NCBI RefSeq assembly: GCF_014337195.1
Contig: NZ_CP060634.1
Span: 2,666,001-2,730,000 of the forward strand
Source: Qiania dongpingensis
Lineage (GTDB): Bacteria > Bacillota > Clostridia > Lachnospirales > Lachnospiraceae
Length of the DNA stretch: 64,000 nt
Direction of reading: 5' to 3'
Positions within the stretch are counted from its first letter, which is position 1; each line of letters starts with the position of its first letter. Under the pieces are notes generated by a model. That model had not been told where the DNA came from and searched no databases. It was given only the letters and a program-made list of their open reading frames with translations. Of this stretch, positions 25,544-33,510 are shown piece after piece. The position numbers were made by a program, and so were the translations under genes.

Positions 25544-26173
25544 GCCGGCAGAAGTTCCGGGCCGTCACGATTACGGCTCGCTGGCGATGCAGGGGCCGCT
25601 TTATCCCCGCTTCGGAAGTACCGCTCACATGTCAACAGGAAATCTTGATGATTTCCTGTATCCGTTTCTGCCTCCCTTTGCTTGGGGAACACCGGTTGCT
25701 GCCCTGCGGCGCTCGCCTTTAGGCCGTCCCGGAATCTTTCTGCCGGCGCCCTGCCTGCCGCACTATACTGGATAATTTCCGTTTCCTTGATTCCAGAAAA
25801 GGATTGGATATCTACACGGCCCGCGCGCCTTATGGCGGTGGGCCGCCCCAATGGCTTTTATAACAAACGAGCGCCTACTTTGGTGCGGCAAGAGGAGCGG
25901 GAGGAACGATCCGATTCCATCGTAAGGTGAGCGCCGCAAAGCCGTTAGCAGAATCTTCCCGGCTGCAGGGAGGTAAAAACCGAATCTCATGCAGGTTTTT
26001 ATTGGAATCTGACATGGATAAATATCGATTTATCCATGTCAGTTGGAAAGGACCGACTGGAGGCCGTAAAGCTGCTGGTTATGGCTGCCAGCGAGCCGCC
26101 TGGATGGAATCGGATTTCCTCCTGTCTCATCTGGTTATAAAGATACGTTTTTTTAAAGATATTCAAAGGTATA
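25544..26173 (-). repeat. Large structured intergenic repeat, copy 3 (inverted)
   Basis: About 630 bp in the opposite orientation to copies 1, 2 and 4. It lacks the terminal AAAAAGTATTTTGTA end (homology stops at CCGGCAGAAG) and lacks a 31-nt segment with one arm of the CAGAAACG hairpin. It keeps the perfect TGACATGGATAAA / TTTATCCATGTCA hairpin (26010-26041), AAAAACC/GGTTTTT, the GC-rich stem and CAGGAAATC/GATTTCCTG (element strand). It is joined at its left end to a 60-bp module like those beside copy 4. Confidence 0.9.
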
Positions 26174-26232
26174 CCCAAGGGCATCCCTTAATGCACACAC
26201 TCCAGGCGGCTGCATTTTGTGCGGCAAGGGAT
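26168..26232 (-). repeat. 60-bp hairpin-rich module, degenerate copy
   Basis: It begins GTATACCCAAGGGCATCCC, as do the modules next to copy 4 (44051-44170, 44897-44960), then diverges in the middle and ends with TGTGCGGCAAGG. It abuts copy 3, showing that this module is an extension of the large repeat rather than a chance neighbour. Confidence 0.7.
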
Positions 26233-26249
26233 AGAAAGGCGGGATTCTT

Positions 26250-26654
26250 ATGACAATTGCAGAGGTTAGCAGAAAATATGGTCTTACCGCGGATACTCTC
26301 CGCTACTATGAGCGGATTGGTCTGATTCCCCCGGTTCCGCGGACGGGAGGCGGCATTCGGGACTATGACGAAGAGTCCTGCGGATGGATCGAACTGATGA
26401 AATGTATGAGAAAAGCAGGGGTTCAGATTGAAGCCTTGATTGAGTACGTGACTCTGTTCCGGAAAGGGGACGAAACGGCCGGCGCCAGAAAAGCGATTCT
26501 GATCGAACAGAGAAATCAGCTTATGGACCGCATGGAGGACATACGGGCGTCAATCGAACGACTTGATAAAAAGATCGAGCGGTATGAGCAGGAGATGACA
26601 GCCGCGGAAAAGCGGCTGCAGAAGATGCAAAAAAGTCCCAGACCAGAAGCTTGA
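26250..26654 (+). CDS. MerR family transcriptional regulator
   Basis: 134 aa. N-terminal winged helix-turn-helix TIAEVSRKYGLTADTLRYYE (residues 2-21) with the RYYERIGLIPP wing, then a long dimerisation coiled coil (about 80-125: IEQRNQLMDRMEDIRASIE, and so on). No Cys/His metal site is seen, so it belongs with the AdhR/BltR-like group rather than metal sensors. It is separated from the 19-bp-spacer promoter at 25467 by repeat copy 3, which may have displaced its regulatory region. The target is unknown. It converges with the AIM24 gene. Confidence 0.92.
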   Translation: MTIAEVSRKYGLTADTLRYYERIGLIPPVPRTGGGIRDYDEESCGWIELMKCMRKAGVQIEALIEYVTLFRKGDETAGARKAILIEQRNQLMDRMEDIRASIERLDKKIERYEQEMTAAEKRLQKMQKSPRPEA

Positions 26655-26695
26655 TGGCCTGGAACTTCCAATGGTATTGCGATTCAGCACATGGT

Positions 26696-27382
26696 TCAGC
26701 CGTTTCCGCTGGTGTTGAAAAAGGGCTGCAGAGTTTTTGCGACATCGCTCACAGGCATAGTCTGTAAGATCACATGGCCGGGGCCGGTGATCCTGGTGTT
26801 GAAGATGCCTTCGCCGCCCAGAAACATATTTTTAACGCCAGGGACCTTTTGGATGTCCAGGCTGCAGGTGGAAGACATGGCGGCCAGATAGCCGGTATCC
26901 ACAATGAGCTGCTGGCCGGGGGCCAGGTCGTATTCTATGGCGGCTCCGTCAATCTCGATGAAAGCCATGCCATTTCCGGACAGCCGCTGCATGATGAAGC
27001 CCTCTCCGCCGAAGAAGCCGGCGCCCAGCTTTTTCTGGAAGAAAACAGACAGATCCACTCCGGCGGTGGAGGCCAGGAAACCGGCCTTCTGCACGATCAT
27101 GTCACTTCCGGGCATGATTTCCAGCGGCCGGATGGAGCCGGGGAAGCTGGAGGCGAATGCGATCATGCCGGGGCCGCCCTGGGCGGTATAGATATTCTGG
27201 AAAATGGCTTCGCCGGAAAACATCCGTCCGAAAGCTTTGCCGATGCTACCGCCGCCGCTGGTAGCCATCTGCATATTGGGTGACATCCAGCTCATGGACC
27301 CGCGTTCTGTGATCATCTGTTCATTGGCGTCAAGCTCACAGATGACCACGGGGAGATTGCCTCCCTGAATGTTATATTTCAT
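26696..27382 (-). CDS. AIM24 family protein (TIGR00266-like)
   Basis: 228 aa. Beta-rich, Gly-rich protein of the AIM24/YaiL-like group: GSMSWMSPNMQMATSGGGSI near residue 28, IAFASSFPGSIRPLEI near 74, AGFFGGEGFIMQRLSGNG near 117 and VPGVKNMFLGGEGIFNTRI near 184. Members are of unknown function; they have a beta-helix-like fold, and the mitochondrial relative AIM24 affects membrane shape. It follows bioY by under 100 bases on the same strand. AGGAGG precedes the ATG. Confidence 0.9.
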   Translation of the reverse strand: MKYNIQGGNLPVVICELDANEQMITERGSMSWMSPNMQMATSGGGSIGKAFGRMFSGEAIFQNIYTAQGGPGMIAFASSFPGSIRPLEIMPGSDMIVQKAGFLASTAGVDLSVFFQKKLGAGFFGGEGFIMQRLSGNGMAFIEIDGAAIEYDLAPGQQLIVDTGYLAAMSSTCSLDIQKVPGVKNMFLGGEGIFNTRITGPGHVILQTMPVSDVAKTLQPFFNTSGNG

Positions 27383-27478
27383 GAAAGTATCCTCCTGATT
27401 CAGGTAAAAGATTGTTTACGATTGACAATTTCACTCTATCATGGCAGGATACATCCGTCAACTGGAATCCCCGCGGGC

Positions 27479-28054
27479 TTAACGGTCTTTAAGCCGGGAA
27501 ACCGCCCTTTTCAGAACAGGTCCAACAAGTGCCGCCAGTACGATCTTGGCTGCGTCTCCCGGCAAATAGGGGACGACGCCGGCCATCAGACCTGCGGGGA
27601 ATGACAGCTTCATCTGAATGCAGAGCCATACAGTGCCGAACAGATAGCATACGGCAGTTCCCAGTATCATTCCGAGAACCTGAAGAATGTGATTCCTGGA
27701 AAAGCGGTCGATAAAATATCCGGCGATCAGCGCCATGAACAGGAACCCGACCAAATATCCGCCGGTGGGGCCTGCCAGCTTGGCCGGGCCTCCCGTAAAG
27801 CCGGAAAAGACAGGGACTCCCACCAGGCCGATCAGAAGATAGACCAGATAACTGATGGTTCCGGCTTTCATACCGAGCACATACAGGGATATATATACGG
27901 CCAGGTTTGTAAAGGAGATCGGCACGGGGCTGATGGGAAGCGGGATCACCAGGGGAGCGAGTATGCAGGTTACGGCGGTCATCACACCGATCAGCGTCAT
28001 CTGCATGATGGACAATGCCGGTTTGGCACTTTTTTTTGCACTGCTTTTTTCCAT
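27479..28054 (-). CDS. bioY: BioY biotin transporter substrate-binding protein
   Basis: 191 aa S-component of an ECF-type vitamin transporter that binds biotin in the membrane. Six hydrophobic segments can be drawn. The family features VIPLPISPVPISFTNLAVY (near residue 42) and GGPAKLAGPTGGYLVGFLF (near 88) are clear. It works with the shared EcfAA'T energising module, which is not in the window. A perfect consensus promoter lies upstream on the same strand, with a possible BirA-type dyad. Confidence 0.94.
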   Translation of the reverse strand: MEKSSAKKSAKPALSIMQMTLIGVMTAVTCILAPLVIPLPISPVPISFTNLAVYISLYVLGMKAGTISYLVYLLIGLVGVPVFSGFTGGPAKLAGPTGGYLVGFLFMALIAGYFIDRFSRNHILQVLGMILGTAVCYLFGTVWLCIQMKLSFPAGLMAGVVPYLPGDAAKIVLAALVGPVLKRAVSRLKDR

Positions 28055-28101
28055 AGTCAGGGTTCCTCCAAACGTTCCATGTATTAAATAAGACTGCTGA
28101 C

Positions 28102-28153
28102 ATTATAGAATAGAAGCGATGAAATGTCAACTATATTTAGAATTAGATTGACA
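28102..28153 (-). promoter_or_regulatory. bioY promoter with possible biotin-repressor operator
   Basis: On the minus strand: TTGACA (28130-28125), 17-base spacer, TATAAT (28107-28102). The -35 is one arm of a dyad; TTGTCAA (28154-28148) and TTGACA (28130-28125) are separated by 17 bases. Clostridial BirA operators have spaced arms of this general type (TTGT.AA-like), but the match is loose. Confidence 0.6.
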
Positions 28154-28173
28154 ATTGAGAAGACAGCTTTCTA

Positions 28174-28245
28174 TTGATATTTTTCAATTATTATGCTATA
28201 ATCACAATATATGAAATTTACTATTTCATATTTGAAATAGTAAAT
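28174..28245 (+). promoter_or_regulatory. Consensus promoter followed by a perfect 13-bp operator palindrome
   Basis: TTGATA (28174-28179), 17-base spacer, TATAAT (28197-28202). About 14 bases after the -10, a perfect inverted repeat ATTTACTATTTCA / TGAAATAGTAAAT spans 28216-28245 with a 4-base centre. It covers the expected transcription start, the place where a repressor blocks initiation. It serves only the isomerase gene at 28322. Confidence 0.82.
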
Positions 28246-28321
28246 ACAAAATACATTATACATAACAAAATTGCCGGCACGGGGGTGTTGTGCGGCAGGG
28301 AAAGAAAGGAAGGTATTATCT

Positions 28322-29740
28322 ATGGCAGAAAAGAATAAGAAACCGCTGATTGGCCTGATCGGGTTTTCCGACGGGGATCCGGAAGTACATGAGCAGCTCA
28401 AGGACGTTGTTCAGAAACAGGTGGACGTGATCTACGAAGAGCTGACGAAGAGCGGGGAAGTAGATGTGATCGTGGCGGACAGCCTGGTAAATAGTGTAGA
28501 ATCTGCAAAAAGACTTGCGGAGGATTTGAAATGTAAGGGTGTGGACGGTACGATCTTCTCCTACGGCGTATTCGCATTCCCCAACTTCAGCGCGATCGCG
28601 GCTAAGAACGGCAAGGGTCCCTTCCTTCTGGCGGCTAACTTAAATCCCGACTGGCCCGGCATGGTGTCCATGCTCGCCGCAGGCGGAGCTTTGAGCCATA
28701 TTGGGATCGATCATTTCCGCGTGGCCGGAGATGTGCGGGAAACGGAAGTCTTAAATAAGATCATTGATTTTGCAAAATGTTCTAAGGTGGTCAGCCGGCT
28801 GAACGGAATGAAATACGGCCTTATCGGCGGCAGAAGCCTTGGCATGTACAGCGCTACCGTTGACATGCAGGATTGGGAGCGCAACTTCGGCGTGGATATT
28901 GAGCACATTGACCAGCTGGAGATCGTCCGTCGGGCAGACAATGTCAGCGAAGAGCAGGTAGAGAAGGCATTCAAATGGCTTACCGACAATGTGGGCGAGA
29001 TTAAATACAACGGCACCAGCTTCACGCCTGAAAAGCTGAAAACGCAGATCCGTCATTATGAAGCTACTAAGGAAATCGTTAAGGACAACGACCTGGATTT
29101 CATCGGGGTGAAATGCCATTATGAGATGAGCCGTCACTACTGCACTCAGTGCCTGTCCGCAGCTTTTATGAATGACCCCTATGACTGGGACGGCCCTAAA
29201 AAGCCCGTGATCTGTGCCTGTGAGGCGGACTCCGACGCGGCTTTGACCATGGAAATCCTTCATCTTCTGACCGATGATCCGGTCGTGTTCATGGATGTGC
29301 GCCATTATGACAAGGATTATGATGTGATGGTATTCTGCAACTGCGGATCTCAGTCTACCTATTACGCGGCAGCTTCTGATGATTATAAAGAGAACTTGGC
29401 AAAGACCACGCTTTATCCGGCGCTTCCCATTTATGCCGGCGGCGGCTGCCATGTAAACCTGATGACGAAACCCGGAAAGGCCACCATTGCCAGACTGTGC
29501 CGTCGGGAAGGCAAATACCGTATGACCATCATTCCGGCAGAATTTGTAGAGCTGCCCAAGGAAAAAATGGCGGAGACCACGGAAGAATGGCCTCATGTAT
29601 TTGCAAAGCTTCCTTTTGATCATAGCATTTTCCTGGATAAGTTCGATGCCAACCACTGCCATGCCGTATACGGCGACCAGGTGGAAAAGCTGAAGATGAT
29701 CTGCCGGATGCTGAACATCGATGTGGATATGATGGGCTAA
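28322..29740 (+). CDS. L-fucose isomerase-like protein (2)
   Basis: 472 aa, same superfamily as the protein at 19305. N-terminal domain KPLIGLIGFSDGDPEVHEQL, middle GKGPFLLAANLNPDWPGMVS near residue 98 and GGRSLGMYSATVDM near 168, C-terminal CEADSDAALTMEIL near 301 and CNCGSQSTYYAAAS near 340. The start at 28322 follows GGAAGG closely; an upstream in-frame ATG has no such site. The codons are strongly biased and the promoter is consensus with a perfect palindrome, so it may be highly expressed when induced. It stands alone with its own terminator, unlike the first paralogue in the operon. The sugar is unknown. Confidence 0.85.
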   Translation: MAEKNKKPLIGLIGFSDGDPEVHEQLKDVVQKQVDVIYEELTKSGEVDVIVADSLVNSVESAKRLAEDLKCKGVDGTIFSYGVFAFPNFSAIAAKNGKGPFLLAANLNPDWPGMVSMLAAGGALSHIGIDHFRVAGDVRETEVLNKIIDFAKCSKVVSRLNGMKYGLIGGRSLGMYSATVDMQDWERNFGVDIEHIDQLEIVRRADNVSEEQVEKAFKWLTDNVGEIKYNGTSFTPEKLKTQIRHYEATKEIVKDNDLDFIGVKCHYEMSRHYCTQCLSAAFMNDPYDWDGPKKPVICACEADSDAALTMEILHLLTDDPVVFMDVRHYDKDYDVMVFCNCGSQSTYYAAASDDYKENLAKTTLYPALPIYAGGGCHVNLMTKPGKATIARLCRREGKYRMTIIPAEFVELPKEKMAETTEEWPHVFAKLPFDHSIFLDKFDANHCHAVYGDQVEKLKMICRMLNIDVDMMG

Positions 29741-29757
29741 TAGAATATGCTTTGAGA

Positions 29758-29811
29758 CTTTTATGCGGAAGCGGGGCGAGGCCCCGCTTCCTTTTTGAGT
29801 TGCATAAAAGC
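29758..29811 (+). terminator. Terminator after isomerase 2, nested in a longer stem
   Basis: GGAAGCGGGGC / GCCCCGCTTCC (29767-29791) with T-run, enclosed by CTTTTATGC (29758-29766) and GCATAAAAG (29803-29811). A third complementary segment, TTTTATGCA (29821-29829), can pair with the same GCATAAAA. Confidence 0.85.
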
Positions 29812-29829
29812 GTCTGATGGTTTTATGCA

Positions 29830-30099
29830 ATAGTTAATGTGTTGCGGAAATAAATAATCTATTAAGAAAAAGAAGATTTAAATAAGGCGTTAATAATGAG
29901 ATGATAAAAAAAACTGGTAAAAATTATATGAATACGATATACTAAGAATATAAACAACTAAAATCAAAAAAATAATAATAGTTCAAAAAATTGACTGTAA
30001 AAAGACTTTTAAGTGGCTAAAAAGTACTTATATGTAAAGGGTAACAAAGATGATAACATTTCAAAAAAGTTATTATTTATTTAAAAAGGGGGATTATGT
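29830..30099. other. AT-rich gene-free stretch before the secreted-protein gene
   Basis: Strongly A-rich, with runs of A and no convincing ORF, repeat or RNA hairpin. A possible -35 (TTGACT near 29990) has no good -10 at 16-18 bases. The composition matches the two genes that follow and differs from the rest of the window. Confidence 0.6.
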
Positions 30100-31167
30100 A
30101 TGAAAAAAAGTGCGGCTGTGTTTACTACAATAATATTATCGTTGGTTCTAGGATTTACAGCATCAGCAAATGGTAATACAGGTAGCTGTGATCAGATAGA
30201 AAATGATAGGTATTCGTATGAAGTGGGAATTTCAGATGAAAGCTGGATGGAAATGACATATACTGAAAAAGTTGAAGCATATTCTATTTCTCAGGAAATA
30301 TTAGAAGATATGACTACTCAGCAATTGGTTCAGGCTGTAATGGATTATCCATTTTTAGTTGATTTGACATTGTTTAATACTTTGGAAGAGGGATATGCTC
30401 ATGTATTAAGTTGTTCGAATGCTTTGCGAGAATTAGAAAAAAGAACAGATGGTTTTATGACATTGATAGAATATTATGAAAATATGCCCGTACCAATCAA
30501 GGAAGAAGAAGGGGATATAAGTATTATTAAATTGACTTTTGCGGAGATATTAATTAGTAATATGGCAGATAAAGTTACAGTTTCTGAAAAACAATTAGAT
30601 GAATTGATAAAAGTGATAGATCAAAAAGATGATCAGAAAGCTTTAGCGTCCGAATTATATGGTACGGAGTCTAATCTAAGAATTGCCGGAATGCAGGTTT
30701 ATAGAGCTGAATTTACTAGTCATACGGTAAAATCACTTAAGGGTGTAAATGTTTCCGTAATTCATTATCTGTCCGATTTGTCAACAGCACAGAAAAATCA
30801 GGAGAATATTGCGTATAGTCAAGCATATCCCCAAGCGACAATTCTTGGTACAGCTACTACAATGTATAACTGCGCCTCATATGCGATGGTTAATCGTTCC
30901 ACATCAAACATCTACTGGTTAAATAATCTTTCGCCTACTGCGGCTGGCTATACAAGGTTAGGAAGTAGTCTGACAAATGCAACAGCCGGTGGGGTGATTT
31001 ATTATACAAGAACAGATAGTTTGGGCAGTCATGTTGGAGTAGTACATAGCACTAACGGAGGTAAAATAATTATTCGTTCTAAAATGGGGATTGGCCCATT
31101 AGCTCAACATGAAATTCAAATGTGCCCTTATTATCTGGGAAATGGCGGCCTTATTTTTTATAAATAG
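30100..31167 (+). CDS. Secreted protein with a C-terminal Cys/His (NlpC/CHAP-like) domain
   Basis: 355 aa. N-terminal signal peptide (AAVFTTIILSLVLGFTASAN, cleavage near residue 24), then a mostly helical region with no recognised motif (25-230), and a C-terminal region with a Cys in MYNCASYAM (C258) and GSHVGVVHS (H311/H316). The Cys in a helix start and the His in a strand, about 53 residues apart, are the arrangement of papain-like NlpC/P60 and CHAP hydrolases or bacteriocin-like transglutaminases. A peptidoglycan or peptide hydrolase is likely, but the family is not certain. Low GC and AT-ending codons set it apart from its neighbours. It is joined by 11 bases to a lipoprotein gene. Confidence 0.7.
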   Translation: MKKSAAVFTTIILSLVLGFTASANGNTGSCDQIENDRYSYEVGISDESWMEMTYTEKVEAYSISQEILEDMTTQQLVQAVMDYPFLVDLTLFNTLEEGYAHVLSCSNALRELEKRTDGFMTLIEYYENMPVPIKEEEGDISIIKLTFAEILISNMADKVTVSEKQLDELIKVIDQKDDQKALASELYGTESNLRIAGMQVYRAEFTSHTVKSLKGVNVSVIHYLSDLSTAQKNQENIAYSQAYPQATILGTATTMYNCASYAMVNRSTSNIYWLNNLSPTAAGYTRLGSSLTNATAGGVIYYTRTDSLGSHVGVVHSTNGGKIIIRSKMGIGPLAQHEIQMCPYYLGNGGLIFYK

Positions 31168-31178
31168 GAGCAGATTTT

Positions 31179-31910
31179 ATGAAAAAGTATGTCTCTGTCT
31201 GTATTTTAAATATATTTTTAATAATGTGCGTTTTGGGATGCTGTGCCTGTGGTGAAGAAATAAATAGTGAGGAAGCGGGAAGCAAAATTCAGGAGACTGA
31301 AACAGGGAAAAATCCGGATGAATTATATGAATTAAAAATAACAGAGAGTACTGTCTCGAATTTTTCGAATATGGAGGAGAAAGAAGAGTGGTATGGTGAT
31401 TATAAATTCATAGAATATATCCGGCCACATTTTGGGTTTCAGCCGAATCCCGACAAGGAACAACGCCAGAGAATCTTAGATTACCAAAAACAAAGTATAG
31501 TATCCTTGAGTGAAAATTCAGTTAAATATTTAGGATCTGTAAACAGAGAAGATGAACCAGATGCTTACGAGGATTATAAATATGATCACTACGTAATGGA
31601 AGCTTCTTATGTTTTAAAAACCATGATACTGGATGAAAAAGTTTTGCAGGATATAACAAGCAGGTGGGGAAGGGAATATCATCTTGATGGAACGCCTGTG
31701 GACTTTTCTGAATGGGCTTATGGGGACGAGTCTTATTTTGCGGATATAGACTTTAAGGTTAGCGATTACGAAGGGCATTATATTCTGATTTTTTATGACG
31801 AACAGAACCCGTCAACAATTAAAGAAAGAGAATATTGGATTGACGCGGGCAATGGTGTTGTATATTCTCTTACAGACCAGATGGTATCTAAGTGGCAAAA
31901 AATTAGATAA
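31179..31910 (+). CDS. Putative lipoprotein
   Basis: 243 aa, not recognised. The N-terminus is a lipoprotein signal with lipobox VLGC and Cys at residue 21, although CC and C follow at once. The rest is polar with acidic stretches and no clear fold motif (EEWYGDYKFIEYIRPHFGF near 69, VDFSEWAYGDESYFADID near 173). Probably extracytoplasmic. It follows the secreted Cys/His protein and shares its AT-rich codon use, so it is probably a partner in the same module (immunity, chaperone or accessory are guesses). It ends 140 bases before pyrH, which is of host composition. Confidence 0.6.
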   Translation: MKKYVSVCILNIFLIMCVLGCCACGEEINSEEAGSKIQETETGKNPDELYELKITESTVSNFSNMEEKEEWYGDYKFIEYIRPHFGFQPNPDKEQRQRILDYQKQSIVSLSENSVKYLGSVNREDEPDAYEDYKYDHYVMEASYVLKTMILDEKVLQDITSRWGREYHLDGTPVDFSEWAYGDESYFADIDFKVSDYEGHYILIFYDEQNPSTIKEREYWIDAGNGVVYSLTDQMVSKWQKIR

Positions 31911-31950
31911 CAGGTTGAATTCATTGTGTTTAATGTCACGAATTTATAAC

Positions 31951-31980
31951 TTGTACAGTGCGGGGAGGTTGTGCTATACT
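31951..31980 (+). promoter_or_regulatory. Promoter of the pyrH operon
   Basis: TTGTAC (31951-31956), 18-base spacer, TATACT (31975-31980). It lies about 70 bases before the pyrH start, after the AT-rich module. Confidence 0.65.
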
Positions 31981-32049
31981 ATATTAGATAATTATAGGCA
32001 GCGATGGTGATGTTTGACAGCTGCATGATGGATACTAGTGAGGGAGATC

Positions 32050-32763
32050 ATGGAGAAAGCAAAACGTGTATTACTGAAGCTCAGCGGCGAGGCTCTGGCG
32101 GGGCCGGCCGGAAAAGGGTTTGACGAAGCTACGGTGAAGGCTGTGGCGAGGCAGGTGAAGCCTTCAGCAGAAGAAGGTGTGGAGATCGGCGTTGTGATCG
32201 GCGGTGGAAACTTCTGGAGAGGACGCTCCAGCAATGCCATAGACCGGCCGAAGGCCGATCAGATCGGGATGCTGGCTACGGTAATGAATTGTATCTACGT
32301 GTCGGAGATTTTTCGTTCCGAGGGAATGGACACAGAGATTTTCACTCCGTTTGCCTGCGGCACCATGACGAAGCTGTTTTCCAAGGATGCCGCGAACCAG
32401 TGCTTTCGGGAAGGAAAGGTGGTGTTCTTCGCGGGAGGGACGGGTCATCCATACTTTTCCACGGATACGGGCATTGTGCTGAGGGCCATTGAGATGGAGG
32501 CAGACATCATCCTTTTGGCAAAGGCAGTGGACGGCGTATACGACAGCGATCCCAGGACGAATCCGGACGCGAAGAAGTATGATACGGTTTCCATTGGGGA
32601 AGTGATCGAGAAAAAGCTGGCGGTGGTAGACCTGACCGCGTCTATCATGTGTATGGAGAATCATATGCCTATGGCAGTGTTCGGGCTGGGCGAGAAGGAC
32701 AGTATCCGGAAAGCCATGAAGGGCGATATCACAGGCACCGTGGTGACGGTGGATGATAAATAG
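32050..32763 (+). CDS. pyrH: UMP kinase
   Basis: 237 aa, hexameric bacterial UMP kinase (UMP + ATP to UDP + ADP). Motifs: RVLLKLSGEALAG near residue 6, GVVIGGGNFWRGR near 47, GGTGHPYFSTDTG near 130 and LLAKAVDGVYDSDPRTNPDAKKY (near 156; shown as LLAKAVDGVYDSDP). The ATG at 32050 has GAGGGAGATC in front; a GTG four codons earlier is less likely. It heads the pyrH-frr-uppS-cdsA-dxr-rseP-ispG-polC block, a common order in Clostridia. Confidence 0.96.
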   Translation: MEKAKRVLLKLSGEALAGPAGKGFDEATVKAVARQVKPSAEEGVEIGVVIGGGNFWRGRSSNAIDRPKADQIGMLATVMNCIYVSEIFRSEGMDTEIFTPFACGTMTKLFSKDAANQCFREGKVVFFAGGTGHPYFSTDTGIVLRAIEMEADIILLAKAVDGVYDSDPRTNPDAKKYDTVSIGEVIEKKLAVVDLTASIMCMENHMPMAVFGLGEKDSIRKAMKGDITGTVVTVDDK

Positions 32764-32776
32764 GGAGGATTCGGAT

Positions 32777-33331
32777 ATGGAAGAGAAGTTAAGGGTATTT
32801 GAAGAGAAAATGGAAAAAGCGGTGAGTGTGCTGCGGGCAGAATATGCGTCAATCCGGGCAGGCCGCGCGAACCCCCATGTATTGGACCAGATAACGGTGG
32901 ATTATTATGGAGTGCCGAGCGGTATCCAGCAGGTGGCCAACGTATCTGTGCCGGAGCCCAGGATGCTCCTTATCCAGCCTTGGGAAAAGAGCCTCATCAA
33001 GAATATCGAAAAGGCGATTCAGGTATCCGATCTGGGCATCAATCCCAGCAACGACGGCAGCGTGATCCGTCTGGTGTTCCCGGAGATGACCGAGGAGCGC
33101 AGAAAAGAGCTGGCCAAGGACGTAAAGAAAAAGGGAGACGGAGCGAAGGTGGCAATCCGGAATATCCGCCGTGATGCCAATGATTCCATCAAGAAACAGA
33201 ACAAGAGCGGAGAGATTTCCGAGGACGAACAGAAGCAGCTGGAAGAAAAGGTGCAGAAGCTGACGGACAAGTTCATCGAGAAGGTGGATAAGGAAATCGA
33301 GATCAAGAGCAAAGAGATTCTGACCGTATAG
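32777..33331 (+). CDS. frr: Ribosome recycling factor
   Basis: 184 aa, the usual length. With EF-G it splits post-termination ribosomes. Family features: VLRAEYASIRAGRANPHVLD (residues 17-36), ITVDYYGVPSGIQQVANVSV, then the C-terminal helix with KVDKEIEIKSKEI. The start at 32777 follows GGGAGG well; it is 14 bases after pyrH. Confidence 0.97.
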   Translation: MEEKLRVFEEKMEKAVSVLRAEYASIRAGRANPHVLDQITVDYYGVPSGIQQVANVSVPEPRMLLIQPWEKSLIKNIEKAIQVSDLGINPSNDGSVIRLVFPEMTEERRKELAKDVKKKGDGAKVAIRNIRRDANDSIKKQNKSGEISEDEQKQLEEKVQKLTDKFIEKVDKEIEIKSKEILTV

Positions 33332-33413
33332 GATGCGGGAAGATACCATGAAATCATGAATAGCAGGGGGGGGCAGGCACAAGAGGTTCCTGCTCCCTTT
33401 TCTTCCGCCGGCA

Positions 33414-33455
33414 GTTTTTTATTTCATTGGACACACCTCCTATGAAATAAAAAAC
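33414..33455 (+). other. 14-bp perfect hairpin with an anti-SD-like loop
   Basis: GTTTTTTATTTCAT (33414-33427) pairs perfectly with ATGAAATAAAAAAC (33442-33455). The 14-base loop reads TGGACACACCTCCT, close to the 3' end of 16S rRNA (TGGATCACCTCCT). A weaker outer pairing of G-rich 33368-33386 with C-rich 33455-33475 encloses it. It lies between frr and uppS, and so may be a processing or terminator-like element. Confidence 0.7.
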
Positions 33456-33510
33456 CCCTTGGGCCTTGCCCACTTTGTTACCGGCGAACAGAGATAAAGT
33501 TGGAGGAACT

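Noticed and set aside
30100..31910. AT-rich pair as prophage genes
   Set aside because: No integrase, attachment repeat or phage structural genes are nearby; only composition differs.
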